DNA of 32,435 bases from Flavobacteriales bacterium (lineage in GTDB: Bacteria; Bacteroidota; Bacteroidia; Flavobacteriales_E; Vicingaceae): the NCBI GenBank assembly GCA_905339165.1, contig CAJPFH010000054.1:1-32435 (forward strand), in the 5' to 3' direction. The position numbers were made by a program, and so were the translations under genes. Of this stretch, positions 7,806 to 14,882 are shown in pieces; position 1 is the stretch's first letter, and each line of letters opens with the position of its first letter. The notes under the pieces were generated by a model. It ran no database searches, was not told the origin of the DNA, and was given only the letters and a program-made list of their open reading frames with translations.

Positions 7806-9710
7806 ATGAAACTACCAATCAACGACAAAAAATTTCTCTTTCTTCTTTTGGCAATCACAATAGTGGTTGCCTTAGAAATTTTATCCATCATCGGCATACA
7901 TATACCTATGCCTTATGCACCTTTCGTTTTCGCCATTTTTATTTTAGGCATTGGCTACAATGTTTTATGGAACGGATTAAAAGCAATCTTCAAACTCCAA
8001 TTCAGCAACATCAATCTTTTAATGCTTATAGCAGTTGTAGGTGCATTCTACTTAAAGGAATTTCCCGAAGCAGCAGTTTTGGTAGTGTTATATGTATTAG
8101 GCGAACGCTTAGAAGATATTGGCATAGAAAATTCAAAATCGGCATTAGATGAATTGGTAAGCAAAGCACCCAAGACAGCATTTGTAAAATCAGAAAATAC
8201 AAATGTGGTTATTGATAAAATTGCAGTAGGCACAATCATTCAAGTGAAAGCAGGAGAAATGATACCGCTTGATGGCAAAATTATTTCAGGCGAAACATTG
8301 GTTGATGAAGCAGCCATCACAGGCGAACCAATTGCTAAAGACAAACGCACAGGCGATAATTTGTTTGCAGGAACACTCAACAAAAATGGTTTTATAGAAA
8401 TGGAAACAACAAAACTTTCCATTGATACCACTTTCTCAAAAATCATTCGCCTAACATTTGAAGCAACAGCAAACAAAAGTGAAACACAAAAATTCATTCA
8501 GCAATTCGCTAAGTATTACACGCCTGTAATGCTTGCACTTTCCATTTTACTGTTTGTTGTTCCAGTTTTCGTTTTGAATTTAGATTTTAACCATTGGTTG
8601 CAGCAAGCCATTACACTTTTAGTAATTGCTTGTCCGTGTGCATTGGTTATATCTACACCAGTTGCCATTTACGCAGCCATTGGAAACGCATCTGCAAAAG
8701 GAGCATTGGTAAAAGGTGGGAAATATATTGAAGCCCTTGCATCAATCAAAGCAATTGCATTAGATAAAACACGAACCATCACTTTCGGAAATCCAATCGT
8801 GTCAGATATTTTTCCATTGAACGGAACAAGCCGTGAAGAACTATTGGCTTGCACCGCAGGAGCAGAAATTTTCAGCGAACACCCATTGGCACAAGCCATA
8901 GTTGATGCAAGCAAAAAAGAAGGATTTGAACCACACAAAACCGAAGGTTTCAAAAGCATTATGGGCAAAGGGGCAACAGCAAAATGTTTAGTTTGTGAGG
9001 ATGAAACAATTTATGTAGGCAAATTAGATTTTATTCAAGAAACGCAAACCATAGACAACGAAGCCGTAAAAATTGTAGAGCAACTTTCATCACAAGGCAA
9101 AACAAGTGTAGTAGTTAGTTTCGGAAACGGGGTTGCAGGGATTATAGGATTGATGGACGAAATAAAACCTGACAGTGCAGCAGCGTTAAAAGAAATTGAA
9201 GCAATGAATATAGAACCTGTAATGCTCACAGGCGACAGCGAAAAGGCAGCAAACTATGTAGCACAACAAGTAGGCATCAAAAAAATATTCGGCAATATGC
9301 TACCCGAAAACAAAGCCGAAAAAATCAAAGAACTTTTACAGCAATATAAATTTGTAGCAATGGTAGGTGATGGCATCAATGATGCACCAGCCCTTGCACA
9401 AAGCACCGTAGGTATTGCAATGGGAGCAGCAGGAAGCGACACCGCAATAGAAACCGCCAACATTGCGTTGATGAATGATAAACTTTCACTCATTCCGTTT
9501 TTAATTCGGTTAAGTCAAAAAACTTTACGCAGAATAAAATTCAACACCATCGGAGCCATAGCAGTAAAATTGATTTTCATAACCCTTGCATTCATTGGTT
9601 ACAGCAATTTGGTTTTCGCCATTGCAGCAGACGTAGGAGTAACGCTTATAGTAATTTTGACAAGTTTGAATTTGATGAAGTTTGAAAATAAAATTGTAAG
9701 CGGACAGTGA
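7806..9710 (+). CDS. P1B-type heavy-metal translocating ATPase (CadA/ZntA-like)
   Basis: This 634-residue protein lacks an N-terminal HMA metal-binding domain. Paired hydrophobic helices lie at about residues 8-60 and 65-100, the actuator motif ITGEP near residue 177, the metal-site CPC (Cys276-Pro-Cys278) in ACPCAL, the nucleotide-domain SEHPLAQ motif and the hinge GDGINDAPA near residue 525. It should use ATP to move a heavy metal out of the cytoplasm, complementing the RND pump. The phosphorylation motif reads DKTRTIT (Asp320, Arg323) instead of the near-invariant DKTGT. The rest is intact and there is no frameshift, so I take it as functional; this may be a subfamily trait. The absence of the HMA domain and presence of CPC fit Zn/Cd/Pb-type pumps more than copper pumps, but this is not proven. 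Confidence 0.9.
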   Translation: MKLPINDKKFLFLLLAITIVVALEILSIIGIHIPMPYAPFVFAIFILGIGYNVLWNGLKAIFKLQFSNINLLMLIAVVGAFYLKEFPEAAVLVVLYVLGERLEDIGIENSKSALDELVSKAPKTAFVKSENTNVVIDKIAVGTIIQVKAGEMIPLDGKIISGETLVDEAAITGEPIAKDKRTGDNLFAGTLNKNGFIEMETTKLSIDTTFSKIIRLTFEATANKSETQKFIQQFAKYYTPVMLALSILLFVVPVFVLNLDFNHWLQQAITLLVIACPCALVISTPVAIYAAIGNASAKGALVKGGKYIEALASIKAIALDKTRTITFGNPIVSDIFPLNGTSREELLACTAGAEIFSEHPLAQAIVDASKKEGFEPHKTEGFKSIMGKGATAKCLVCEDETIYVGKLDFIQETQTIDNEAVKIVEQLSSQGKTSVVVSFGNGVAGIIGLMDEIKPDSAAALKEIEAMNIEPVMLTGDSEKAANYVAQQVGIKKIFGNMLPENKAEKIKELLQQYKFVAMVGDGINDAPALAQSTVGIAMGAAGSDTAIETANIALMNDKLSLIPFLIRLSQKTLRRIKFNTIGAIAVKLIFITLAFIGYSNLVFAIAADVGVTLIVILTSLNLMKFENKIVSGQ

Positions 9711-9751
9711 AACCTGCAATCATAACGACAGTGCATACAAAGCCCACGCAT

Positions 9752-9816
9752 TTGCACTCACATTTGCTTTTGCCACCACGCACAGGCAAACGCAGCAAAA
9801 GCAAAAGAGAGTGCAA
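9752..9816 (+). repeat. mismatched hairpin B (right end of cassette 3)
   Basis: Arms 9752-9773 and 9795-9816 are complementary at 20 of 22 positions. The only two mismatches are A-A, separated by one C-G pair, where CACATT faces AAAGAG. It starts 41 bases after the ATPase stop codon. There is no T-tract, so a simple terminator is less likely. Confidence 0.75.
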
Positions 9817-9914
9817 GCAACCGCACCCGTTTACCGCAGACCAGACCGTAAACAACGTGGACAATTCAGTGTATATTCAACAACGACAACACTTCGGACA
9901 GACAGAAGGGCAGC

Positions 9915-10046
9915 TGATAACAGCGGTTTGGCAAAAGTGGCGGTTCAGTACTTCGTATGACAGTTTTTCGTAAATTTGAAGTGTGTGCTTCGTATGAAAG
10001 TTCAGTGGTTAAATCGCCACCTTCGCCAAGCCGCAAACCGTTAGGC
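9915..10046 (+). repeat. attC site 4
   Basis: 132 bp. Left core TGATAAC (9915-9921), right core GTTAGGC (10040-10046). Its left end GCTGATAA is complementary to the start of cassette 3 8.4 kb upstream (TTATCAGC, 1484). Outer arms around GCGGTTTGGC and GCCAAGCCGC pair; inner arms AAAGTGGCGG and CGCCACCTTC pair. It is close in sequence to attC 7. Confidence 0.88.
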
Positions 10047-10088
10047 GATAGCTTAAACGAACGTTCTGCACAAAACAAACTGAGTACA

Positions 10089-10113
10089 AATTTTGGACGA
10101 CTTGACCAAAATT
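10089..10113 (+). promoter_or_regulatory. inverted repeat upstream of the cassette 4 R-M genes
   Basis: AATTTTGG and CCAAAATT form a perfect 8-bp inverted repeat separated by nine bases, 47 bases before the methyltransferase start. It could be an operator or an mRNA leader hairpin. No regulator gene is present in this cassette. Confidence 0.4.
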
Positions 10114-10159
10114 CACTAACTTGGCGAACTAAAATATTTAGCAACAGGAAAAGCGTAAA

Positions 10160-11002
10160 ATGGCAAAAAACAACAAGTTAGTAGCACCATTTCTAAAATG
10201 GGTTGGAGGCAAAAGACAGCTTATGCCTTCAATTGTTGAGCATTTGCCTGAAAATATTAAGGACTACAAATATATTGAGCCATTCATTGGTGGCGGAGCG
10301 GTATTATTTAATTTGCAACCTAAGAACGCAATTATTAATGACTTCAACGAAGAGTTAATCAATGTGTATCAGGTCATTAAAAACAATCTTGACGAACTAA
10401 TTACTGACCTTAAAAAACATAAAAACGAAGCTGAATATTTCTATTGGATAAGAAGTTTGGACAGAAATGTCGAGTTTAAAAAACTTTCTGCTGTTCAAAG
10501 AGCGTCAAGAGTAATTTACTTAAATAAAACCTGTTTTAATGGACTTTACAGAGTGAATAATGCAGGTGAATTTAATTCGCCTTTTGGACGCTACAAAAAC
10601 CCAAATATTGTAAATGAACCAACATTAAAAGCTGTAAATAAATTTTTGAATAGTAATAATGTAGACATTAAAAGCGGGGATTATTCTGAAATTTTAAAAC
10701 AAGCAGACAAAAAATGTTTTGTTTATTTAGATCCGCCATATCATCCAATTTCTGAAAGCTCAAACTTTACAGGTTATGTTCAAGGCGGTTGGAATATATA
10801 TGACCAAATTGACCTAAAAACCGCTTGTGACGAACTACATAAAAAAGGAGTAAAATTTTTACTTTCAAATTCATCAGCAGATTTCATCAAAGACTTATAC
10901 AAAGATTATAAAATAACAATAGTAAAAGCCAATAGAGCAATTAACTCAAACGGTGCGGACCGTGGAGAAGTTGATGAAGTTTTAATAAGAAACTATGAGT
11001 AA
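10160..11002 (+). CDS. D12-class DNA adenine N6-methyltransferase (Dam/DpnM-like), type II R-M
   Basis: This 280-residue protein shows the D12 (alpha-class) layout: the AdoMet motif FLKWVGGKRQL at about residues 11-21, EPFIGGGAVLFNL (residues 44-56), a target-recognition stretch with NKTCFNGLYRVN, and the catalytic DPPY at residues 191-194. The family transfers a methyl group from S-adenosylmethionine to the N6 of adenine; members modify sites such as GATC, but specificity cannot be read here. It overlaps the next gene by 8 bases, which codes for a probable restriction enzyme, so it is the protective half of a type II system. ATG 10160 starts nine residues before the FLKWVGG motif, typical for the family. 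Cassette 4 (10041-12415) consists only of this pair, so protection and cutting move together. Confidence 0.9.
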   Translation: MAKNNKLVAPFLKWVGGKRQLMPSIVEHLPENIKDYKYIEPFIGGGAVLFNLQPKNAIINDFNEELINVYQVIKNNLDELITDLKKHKNEAEYFYWIRSLDRNVEFKKLSAVQRASRVIYLNKTCFNGLYRVNNAGEFNSPFGRYKNPNIVNEPTLKAVNKFLNSNNVDIKSGDYSEILKQADKKCFVYLDPPYHPISESSNFTGYVQGGWNIYDQIDLKTACDELHKKGVKFLLSNSSADFIKDLYKDYKITIVKANRAINSNGADRGEVDEVLIRNYE

Positions 11003-12281
11003 ATCAAAAAATGACATTGCTTGGGAAAAGATATTTGAAAAGCACAAAATCCTTGACAGGATTTTGAAAGACGGTCATATTGAGATTACCGCAACAAAAA
11101 TTAATGAGTTTCGTGAAGCAAGATTAATGACAAAATTTGATCATAAATCTCAACTTCCAAAACTTTTTGCAGATAACAAACTTTCAATATTACCAACCTC
11201 AAGAGGTGGTTACGTTATTGGAGAATTTGAAACTTTTTGCGACTTCAATACAGATGATATTGAGGTTTCACCCATTGAATTTCCTACATTTTTAGAGAGC
11301 CTTGATTATCGTGATATAACAAGTGAAGCGACCGCTATTAACTGTGCTTTCGTTTCAAAAATTCTTCACGATTTCACAAATGAGGAAAATCTATTACCAA
11401 CCGTTAGCGGACGAATGAGTTCATCATCATTTAATTTTGGTATCAACTCACCTAAAGGGTTATTTAATGTTAGCGTTGGAAATTCACAAGTAGAAATTGA
11501 CGGAGGTTATGAGGGCGACACCTCATTAAATCTTATTGAAGCTAAAAACTATATTTCGGACGACTTTCTTGTTAGACAGCTTTATTATCCGTTTAAACTT
11601 TGGAGTGGTAAAATTCAAAAACAAGTTCGTCCAATTTTCTTGACTTATTCAAATGGAGTTTTTCATTTAAGAGAATATGCGTTTTCAAATGTCAACCATT
11701 ACAATTCTCTTGTTCTTGTCAGACATAGAAAATATGTTGTTCAGGAAGGCAGTTTCAACCTTGAAGCCTTATCGCAAATTATTGACACAACAAAAACTGT
11801 AAAAGAACCTGAAATTCCTTTTCCACAAGCAGACAGTTTTGAAAGAGTAATCAACCTTTGTGAACTTTTGAAGCAAAAAGAATTTATTTCAAAAGAGGAT
11901 ATTACTCAAAACTATGACTTTGACGGAAGGCAGACAGACTATTATTCTAATGGAGGGAAATATTTAGGATTAATTGATACTGGACGAGATCCACTAACAG
12001 GACAGACAGGCTGTTTCTTAACAACAAAAGGAAAGCAAGTTTTTAATTTAAACCTTATTGACAGACAAAAGGAATTTGTACGGCTAATCGTTTCTCACAA
12101 AGCGTTTAAAGAAACATTAAAACTTTATCTTGACAACGGAGAAATGCCCAATAAAGAAACTATCGTAGAAATAATGAAACGTTCCAAATTGTATAATGTT
12201 GGTTCTGACACGACATATTTCAGAAGAGCATCAACAATTATAGGTTGGACAAATTGGATTATAAACCAGACTGAAGAATAA
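10995..12281 (+). CDS. probable type II restriction endonuclease, PD-(D/E)XK-like
   Basis: This 428-residue protein overlaps the methyltransferase by 8 bases. A candidate PD-(D/E)XK nuclease core lies near the middle: Asp169 in EIDGGYE, followed by Glu182-Ala-Lys184 in NLIEAKN. The spacing and strand context fit the metal-dependent nuclease fold. The C-terminal third (about residues 280-428, VINLCELLKQKEF through NGGKYLGLID) resembles winged-helix segments, which may read the recognition sequence. The pairing with a D12 methyltransferase is the strongest evidence for function: it should cut unmethylated copies of the site the methyltransferase protects. The family name and recognition sequence are not known to me. 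It ends 8 bases before the attC core. Confidence 0.78.
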   Translation: MSKSKNDIAWEKIFEKHKILDRILKDGHIEITATKINEFREARLMTKFDHKSQLPKLFADNKLSILPTSRGGYVIGEFETFCDFNTDDIEVSPIEFPTFLESLDYRDITSEATAINCAFVSKILHDFTNEENLLPTVSGRMSSSSFNFGINSPKGLFNVSVGNSQVEIDGGYEGDTSLNLIEAKNYISDDFLVRQLYYPFKLWSGKIQKQVRPIFLTYSNGVFHLREYAFSNVNHYNSLVLVRHRKYVVQEGSFNLEALSQIIDTTKTVKEPEIPFPQADSFERVINLCELLKQKEFISKEDITQNYDFDGRQTDYYSNGGKYLGLIDTGRDPLTGQTGCFLTTKGKQVFNLNLIDRQKEFVRLIVSHKAFKETLKLYLDNGEMPNKETIVEIMKRSKLYNVGSDTTYFRRASTIIGWTNWIINQTEE

Positions 12282-12289
12282 AAGCCATC

Positions 12290-12421
12290 GCCTAACAAGG
12301 GTTTTGCGATAGTGGGGCGAAACTACAAAATTCAACAGTTGTTCTTCGGGTCAACTTTTGTGCAAAATTAAAGTTTTGTGCTTCGATTACCCCACCATCG
12401 CAAAGCCCCAAACCGTTCTCG
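12290..12421 (+). repeat. attC site 5
   Basis: 132 bp. Left core GCCTAAC (12290-12296), right core GTTCTCG (12415-12421), the only right core that does not begin GTTA. ATCGCCTAA pairs with the cassette 4 start (TTAGGCGAT, 10041), and pairing extends to 13 of 14 positions. Arms GGGTTTTGCGATAGTGGGG and CCCCACCATCGCAAAGCCCC pair. Confidence 0.86.
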
Positions 12422-12565
12422 GAAATCCCTCCGAAGCACAAGCCCAACGCAACGGGCTTTCCGAGAACGGCTGCGAATTTGTGAAGTCCTCGTACAGCCC
12501 TGCGGGACTGTCCGAGAACAACAAATTTGAGAAATTCAAATTTGAACTTCACAAATTCGCAGCCG
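12416..12565 (+). mobile_element. geneless mini-cassette 5
   Basis: 150 bp from T12416 to G12565. Only 46 bases precede its attC core, too short for a gene. Start TTCTCGGAAA and the sequence TTTCCGAGAA before the attC are exact 10-bp complements, the longest such match in the array. It is either a cassette reduced to its recombination site or a spacer that affects transcription; no promoter motif was seen. Confidence 0.75.
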
Positions 12566-12571
12566 TTATGC
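12462..12571 (+). repeat. attC site 6 (atypical)
   Basis: 110 bp. Left core CGAGAAC (12462-12468), right core GTTATGC (12565-12571). The outer arms 12469-12486 and 12547-12564 are perfectly complementary over 18 bp, with none of the extrahelical bases seen in the other sites. A second copy of TCCGAGAAC lies inside at 12511-12519, and a 9-bp inner stem (CAAATTTGA / TCAAATTTG, 12522-12544) forms the tip. It lacks the GTGCTTCG modules and looks like a different lineage or a composite site. Confidence 0.75.
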
Positions 12572-12720
12572 CCAACCGTAGGACGACCATTCTTCGTAGA
12601 CAATGACACAGGTAATTTGACACCGACTGCAAATAAATAACGAGTGGACTTTTGCACAGAGACAGTTCATTGCAATCTTGACACAGACCGACCTTGCCGA
12701 CACGCAAGCCGACCCAAATG

Positions 12721-12761
12721 TTTTAAAAAATTTTGCCCACGCTCATTTAAAAAATAATTTT
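12721..12761 (+). repeat. left AT-rich terminal block of cassette 6
   Basis: Two AT-rich words, TTTTAAAAAATTTTG (12721-12735) and ATTTAAAAAATAATTTT (12745-12761), separated by nine bases. Both occur as exact reverse complements, in mirrored order, at 18385-18399 and 18357-18373. The 32 matching bases cannot be explained by AT-richness alone. Confidence 0.8.
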
Positions 12762-12776
12762 ATCGCAATCACACAT

Positions 12777-12840
12777 TTGGCACATTGCCTTTTGCCGCTA
12801 CCACACAAGCCACCCCAAATGGCAAAAGTCAAAGAGCCAA
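12777..12840 (+). repeat. mismatched hairpin C (left end of cassette 6)
   Basis: Arms 12777-12796 and 12821-12840 pair at 17 of 20 positions. Two of the three mismatches are the A-A pair where CACATT faces AAAGAG, as in hairpins A, B, D and E. The loop contains CACAAGCC-ACCCC, shared in form with hairpins A and E. Confidence 0.75.
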
Positions 12841-12876
12841 GTTTTCCCACCGCTTGATTGTTGATAACTTTTGTTC

Positions 12877-12906
12877 GGACATAATTTGTCCTAATTAAAT
12901 TAGTCC
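12877..12906 (+). promoter_or_regulatory. probable operator of the R-M controller protein
   Basis: GGACATAATTTGTCC (12877-12891) has 5-bp inverted arms, and CTAATTAAATTAG (12891-12903) is a perfect palindrome around a central A. AATTTGTCC and AATTAGTCC (12883-12891 and 12898-12906) also form a 15-base direct repeat. These overlap the -33 box and spacer of the promoter, the usual position for autoregulation by the XRE-type protein encoded just downstream. Confidence 0.55.
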
Positions 12907-12915
12907 TTACATTTG
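12885..12915 (+). promoter_or_regulatory. Bacteroidota sigma-type promoter of the R-M operon
   Basis: TTTG (12885-12888), a spacer of exactly 19 bases, then TACATTTG (12908-12915) match the consensus TTTG-N19-TAnnTTTG. Transcription would start near 12922, about 12 bases before the regulator ATG at 12934. Confidence 0.65.
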
Positions 12916-12933
12916 TTCCAAAATAAATTCGAT

Positions 12934-13254
12934 ATGGCTAAACGAAAAATCTCAACTTTTGGCGAATATATACGCCAACTTCGTGAAAACGCAGGACTAC
13001 CATTAAGAAAAGTTGCGGCTCAATTAGACATTGACCCTTCCATATTGGGAAAAATTGAGCGAAATGATAGACAACCTTCAAAGGAACAGATTAAAAAGCT
13101 TGCAGTAATCTTCGACCAAGACGAGAATTATTTATTATCAGAATATTTGAGTGACCAAATTGCATACAAAGTGTTGGAAGAAGAAAGCAACTTCGACATA
13201 TTGAAAGTAGCGGAGAAAAAAGTTGCTTACTTAAAAACAAAAAAGAATGGCTGA
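12934..13254 (+). CDS. XRE-family HTH regulator of the R-M operon (controller-like)
   Basis: This 106-residue protein has a helix-turn-helix over residues 8-62: FGEYIRQLRENAGLPLRKVAAQLDIDPSILGKIERNDRQPSKEQIKKLA, the classic XRE pattern in which the recognition helix is around DPSILGKIER. The C-terminal part is helical and charged, perhaps for dimerisation. Start ATG 12934 is chosen because an earlier TTG at 12913 lies inside the -7 promoter box. Its stop overlaps the first methyltransferase start by 8 bases. The palindromes over its own promoter suggest autoregulation, as for controller proteins of type II systems, which delay the nuclease until the host DNA is methylated. It is larger than many C proteins, which are around 80 residues. 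Confidence 0.85.
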   Translation: MAKRKISTFGEYIRQLRENAGLPLRKVAAQLDIDPSILGKIERNDRQPSKEQIKKLAVIFDQDENYLLSEYLSDQIAYKVLEEESNFDILKVAEKKVAYLKTKKNG

Positions 13255-14125
13255 AGCATTAACAATAGAAAAAACAGTTAAGACGGTTGACAAAAGAAAC
13301 GACCTGAATGATTTAACATCAACCGAATGGGTTCAGGAAACGAAAAGTTTCTTCTATCAAAAAGGGCTTGGTGCAGGTAGTCCCGAAGCTAAGTATGAGA
13401 AAATGCACCCGGCACCTTTCTCATTTACCGACATAACTAAACTCATTAAGTTTTTTACTAAGAAAGACGGAAAAGTATTAGACCCGTTTTCTGGTGTTGG
13501 CTCAACTATCAAAGCTTGTGTAGAGCTTGAAAGAGAAGGATTCGGGGTTGAATTATCTTCCAGTTGGTGTAAGATTACACAACAAAGACTTTTGGTTGAA
13601 TCAAAGGTGAAATTAGATAAAGAACATCTAATTTGTGGAGACAGTAGAGACCTGAAAAAGTTTTTTCCAAAAAATCACTTTGACTTTATTGTTACTTCTC
13701 CGCCATATTGGAACATCCTTGAAAAGAAAGACCACAAAGCAAACAAAAGAGTTGTTAATGGTCACGAGACTAAATACAGCGAAGATGAAAATGACTTAGG
13801 AAATATTGATGATTACGAAAAATTCTTGACTGAACTTTCAAAAATATTCTTGAGTTGTTATGACCTTTTAAAAGCAGGAAAGTATATGTGTATAATTGTT
13901 AGCGACTTTAGACATAAATCCGAATTTTATTCTTTTCATTCAGACCTTATGTATAAATTGACTGACAAAAAACTAAAGAAACGATTCCATTTAAAAGGAA
14001 TAAAAGTTTTAATTCAAAACGCAAAAAAACTATTTCCTTACGGCTATCCATTTTCTTACGTTGAGAATATCCATCATCAATATGTTTTAATCCTTCAAAA
14101 ACCAAAAGATGAAAGAACTAAATAA
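13247..14125 (+). CDS. DNA methyltransferase with SPPY motif (N4-cytosine or N6-adenine)
   Basis: This 292-residue protein carries the AdoMet-binding motif DPFSGVGST (Asp79) followed later by the catalytic TSPPYWN (residues 150-156). The SPPY form is most common in N4-cytosine enzymes but also occurs in adenine enzymes. An N-terminal part with KMHPAPFSFTDI resembles the substrate-side motif of these enzymes. It overlaps the regulator by 8 bases and the next methyltransferase by 17, so translation is probably coupled. Two different methyltransferases before one nuclease usually mean an asymmetric recognition site, each enzyme protecting one strand. The C-terminal region (IQNAKKLFPYGYPFSYVENIHHQYVLIL) ends on the short strand pair seen at the end of such folds. 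Recognition sequence unknown. Confidence 0.88.
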   Translation: MAEALTIEKTVKTVDKRNDLNDLTSTEWVQETKSFFYQKGLGAGSPEAKYEKMHPAPFSFTDITKLIKFFTKKDGKVLDPFSGVGSTIKACVELEREGFGVELSSSWCKITQQRLLVESKVKLDKEHLICGDSRDLKKFFPKNHFDFIVTSPPYWNILEKKDHKANKRVVNGHETKYSEDENDLGNIDDYEKFLTELSKIFLSCYDLLKAGKYMCIIVSDFRHKSEFYSFHSDLMYKLTDKKLKKRFHLKGIKVLIQNAKKLFPYGYPFSYVENIHHQYVLILQKPKDERTK

Positions 14126-14882
14126 AATTTACCTTCAAGACTGCATAACATTTATGCGAGAATTAGAATCCGAATCGGTGGACTTGATTATTGCTGACCC
14201 ACCCTATAATCTTAAAAAAGATTTCGGGAATAAAAGCGACAATTGGGACAATGTTCAAGATTGGCTTAACTGGAGCAAAGAGTGGATTGATGAAAGCGTT
14301 CGAGTATTAAAACCAAGCGGGAATTTATTTATTTACGGTATTCATCACTACCTGTGTTATATCCAATGTCATCTTTATGAAAAGGATATGCGGTATAGAA
14401 GGCAAATTATTTGGCATTATGAAAATGGTTTTTCAGGATATAAAACATTAAATGCTTTTTACGAACCACTTCTTTGGTTTAGCAAGACTGATGATTTTAC
14501 TTTTCACGAAATCAGAGAACCTTATAAAAGTCAAGATAGAATTAAAAATAAAATCATAAAAAACGGAAAGGTCTGGACACCAAACCCTGACGGACGATTG
14601 GCTGGTGACGTATGGAGTTTCCCAACACTTGCGGGCAAGCGATTTGAAAATGAAAAAGTTGACCATCCAACACAAAAACCCCTTGCCCTTTGCGATAGAA
14701 TCGTAAAACATTTCAGCAATCCTAATGACATTGTTTATATACCTTTTGGAGGGAGTGGCTCGGAATGCGTGAGTAGTAAAACGAATGGCAGAAATTTTTT
14801 AGCTACAGAAATAAATACTGAATACATTGACATAGCAAACCAACGCTTATTTTCAACAATACATTATGATAAGATTGCCTAA
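14109..14882 (+). CDS. beta-class DNA adenine methyltransferase (DPPY)
   Basis: This 257-residue protein has the catalytic motif ADPPYNL (Asp30 to Tyr33) near the N terminus and the AdoMet-binding region near the C terminus. The latter contains the conserved DHPTQKP and IPFGGSGSE (residues 211-219). This order, motif IV before motif I, defines the beta class of N6-adenine/N4-cytosine enzymes. Ile211 stands where many members have Asp in DPFxGSG; the variant IPFxGSGSE is one I remember in related enzymes, so it is not taken as damage. It overlaps both the upstream methyltransferase (17 bases) and the downstream nuclease (17 bases). With the SPPY enzyme it probably methylates the two strands of an asymmetric site. 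Confidence 0.9.
   Translation: MKELNKIYLQDCITFMRELESESVDLIIADPPYNLKKDFGNKSDNWDNVQDWLNWSKEWIDESVRVLKPSGNLFIYGIHHYLCYIQCHLYEKDMRYRRQIIWHYENGFSGYKTLNAFYEPLLWFSKTDDFTFHEIREPYKSQDRIKNKIIKNGKVWTPNPDGRLAGDVWSFPTLAGKRFENEKVDHPTQKPLALCDRIVKHFSNPNDIVYIPFGGSGSECVSSKTNGRNFLATEINTEYIDIANQRLFSTIHYDKIA

Larger units (their letters stand above)
1484..10040 (+). mobile_element. giant cassette 3: heavy-metal efflux operon
   Basis: 8,557 bp between attC 3 and attC 4. It starts TTATCAGC (1484) and its attC begins GCTGATAAC (9913-9921), an exact 8-bp complement, so the cassette model predicts one mobile unit. It holds four co-directional metal-resistance genes, with mismatched hairpins at both ends (1582-1647 and 9752-9816). 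Typical integron cassettes are around 1 kb with one gene, so this is unusually large. An alternative is that the efflux genes were inserted into a smaller cassette. Confidence 0.75.

Noticed and set aside
9707-9973. 88-residue open frame after the P-type ATPase
   Set aside because: It runs through hairpin B and into attC 4, overlaps the ATPase end, and its composition reflects the repeats. No protein-like features.
12358-12606. 82-residue open frame across attC 5, cassette 5 and attC 6
   Set aside because: It is formed from recombination-site sequence and crosses two cassette boundaries.
12913-12933. TTG start giving seven extra residues on the XRE regulator
   Set aside because: It lies inside the -7 promoter element; ATG 12934 is better placed after the expected transcript start.
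14739-14765. Ile in place of Asp in the AdoMet motif of the beta-class methyltransferase as inactivating damage
   Set aside because: IPFxGSGSE is remembered as a natural variant of this motif in related enzymes and the rest of the protein is intact.
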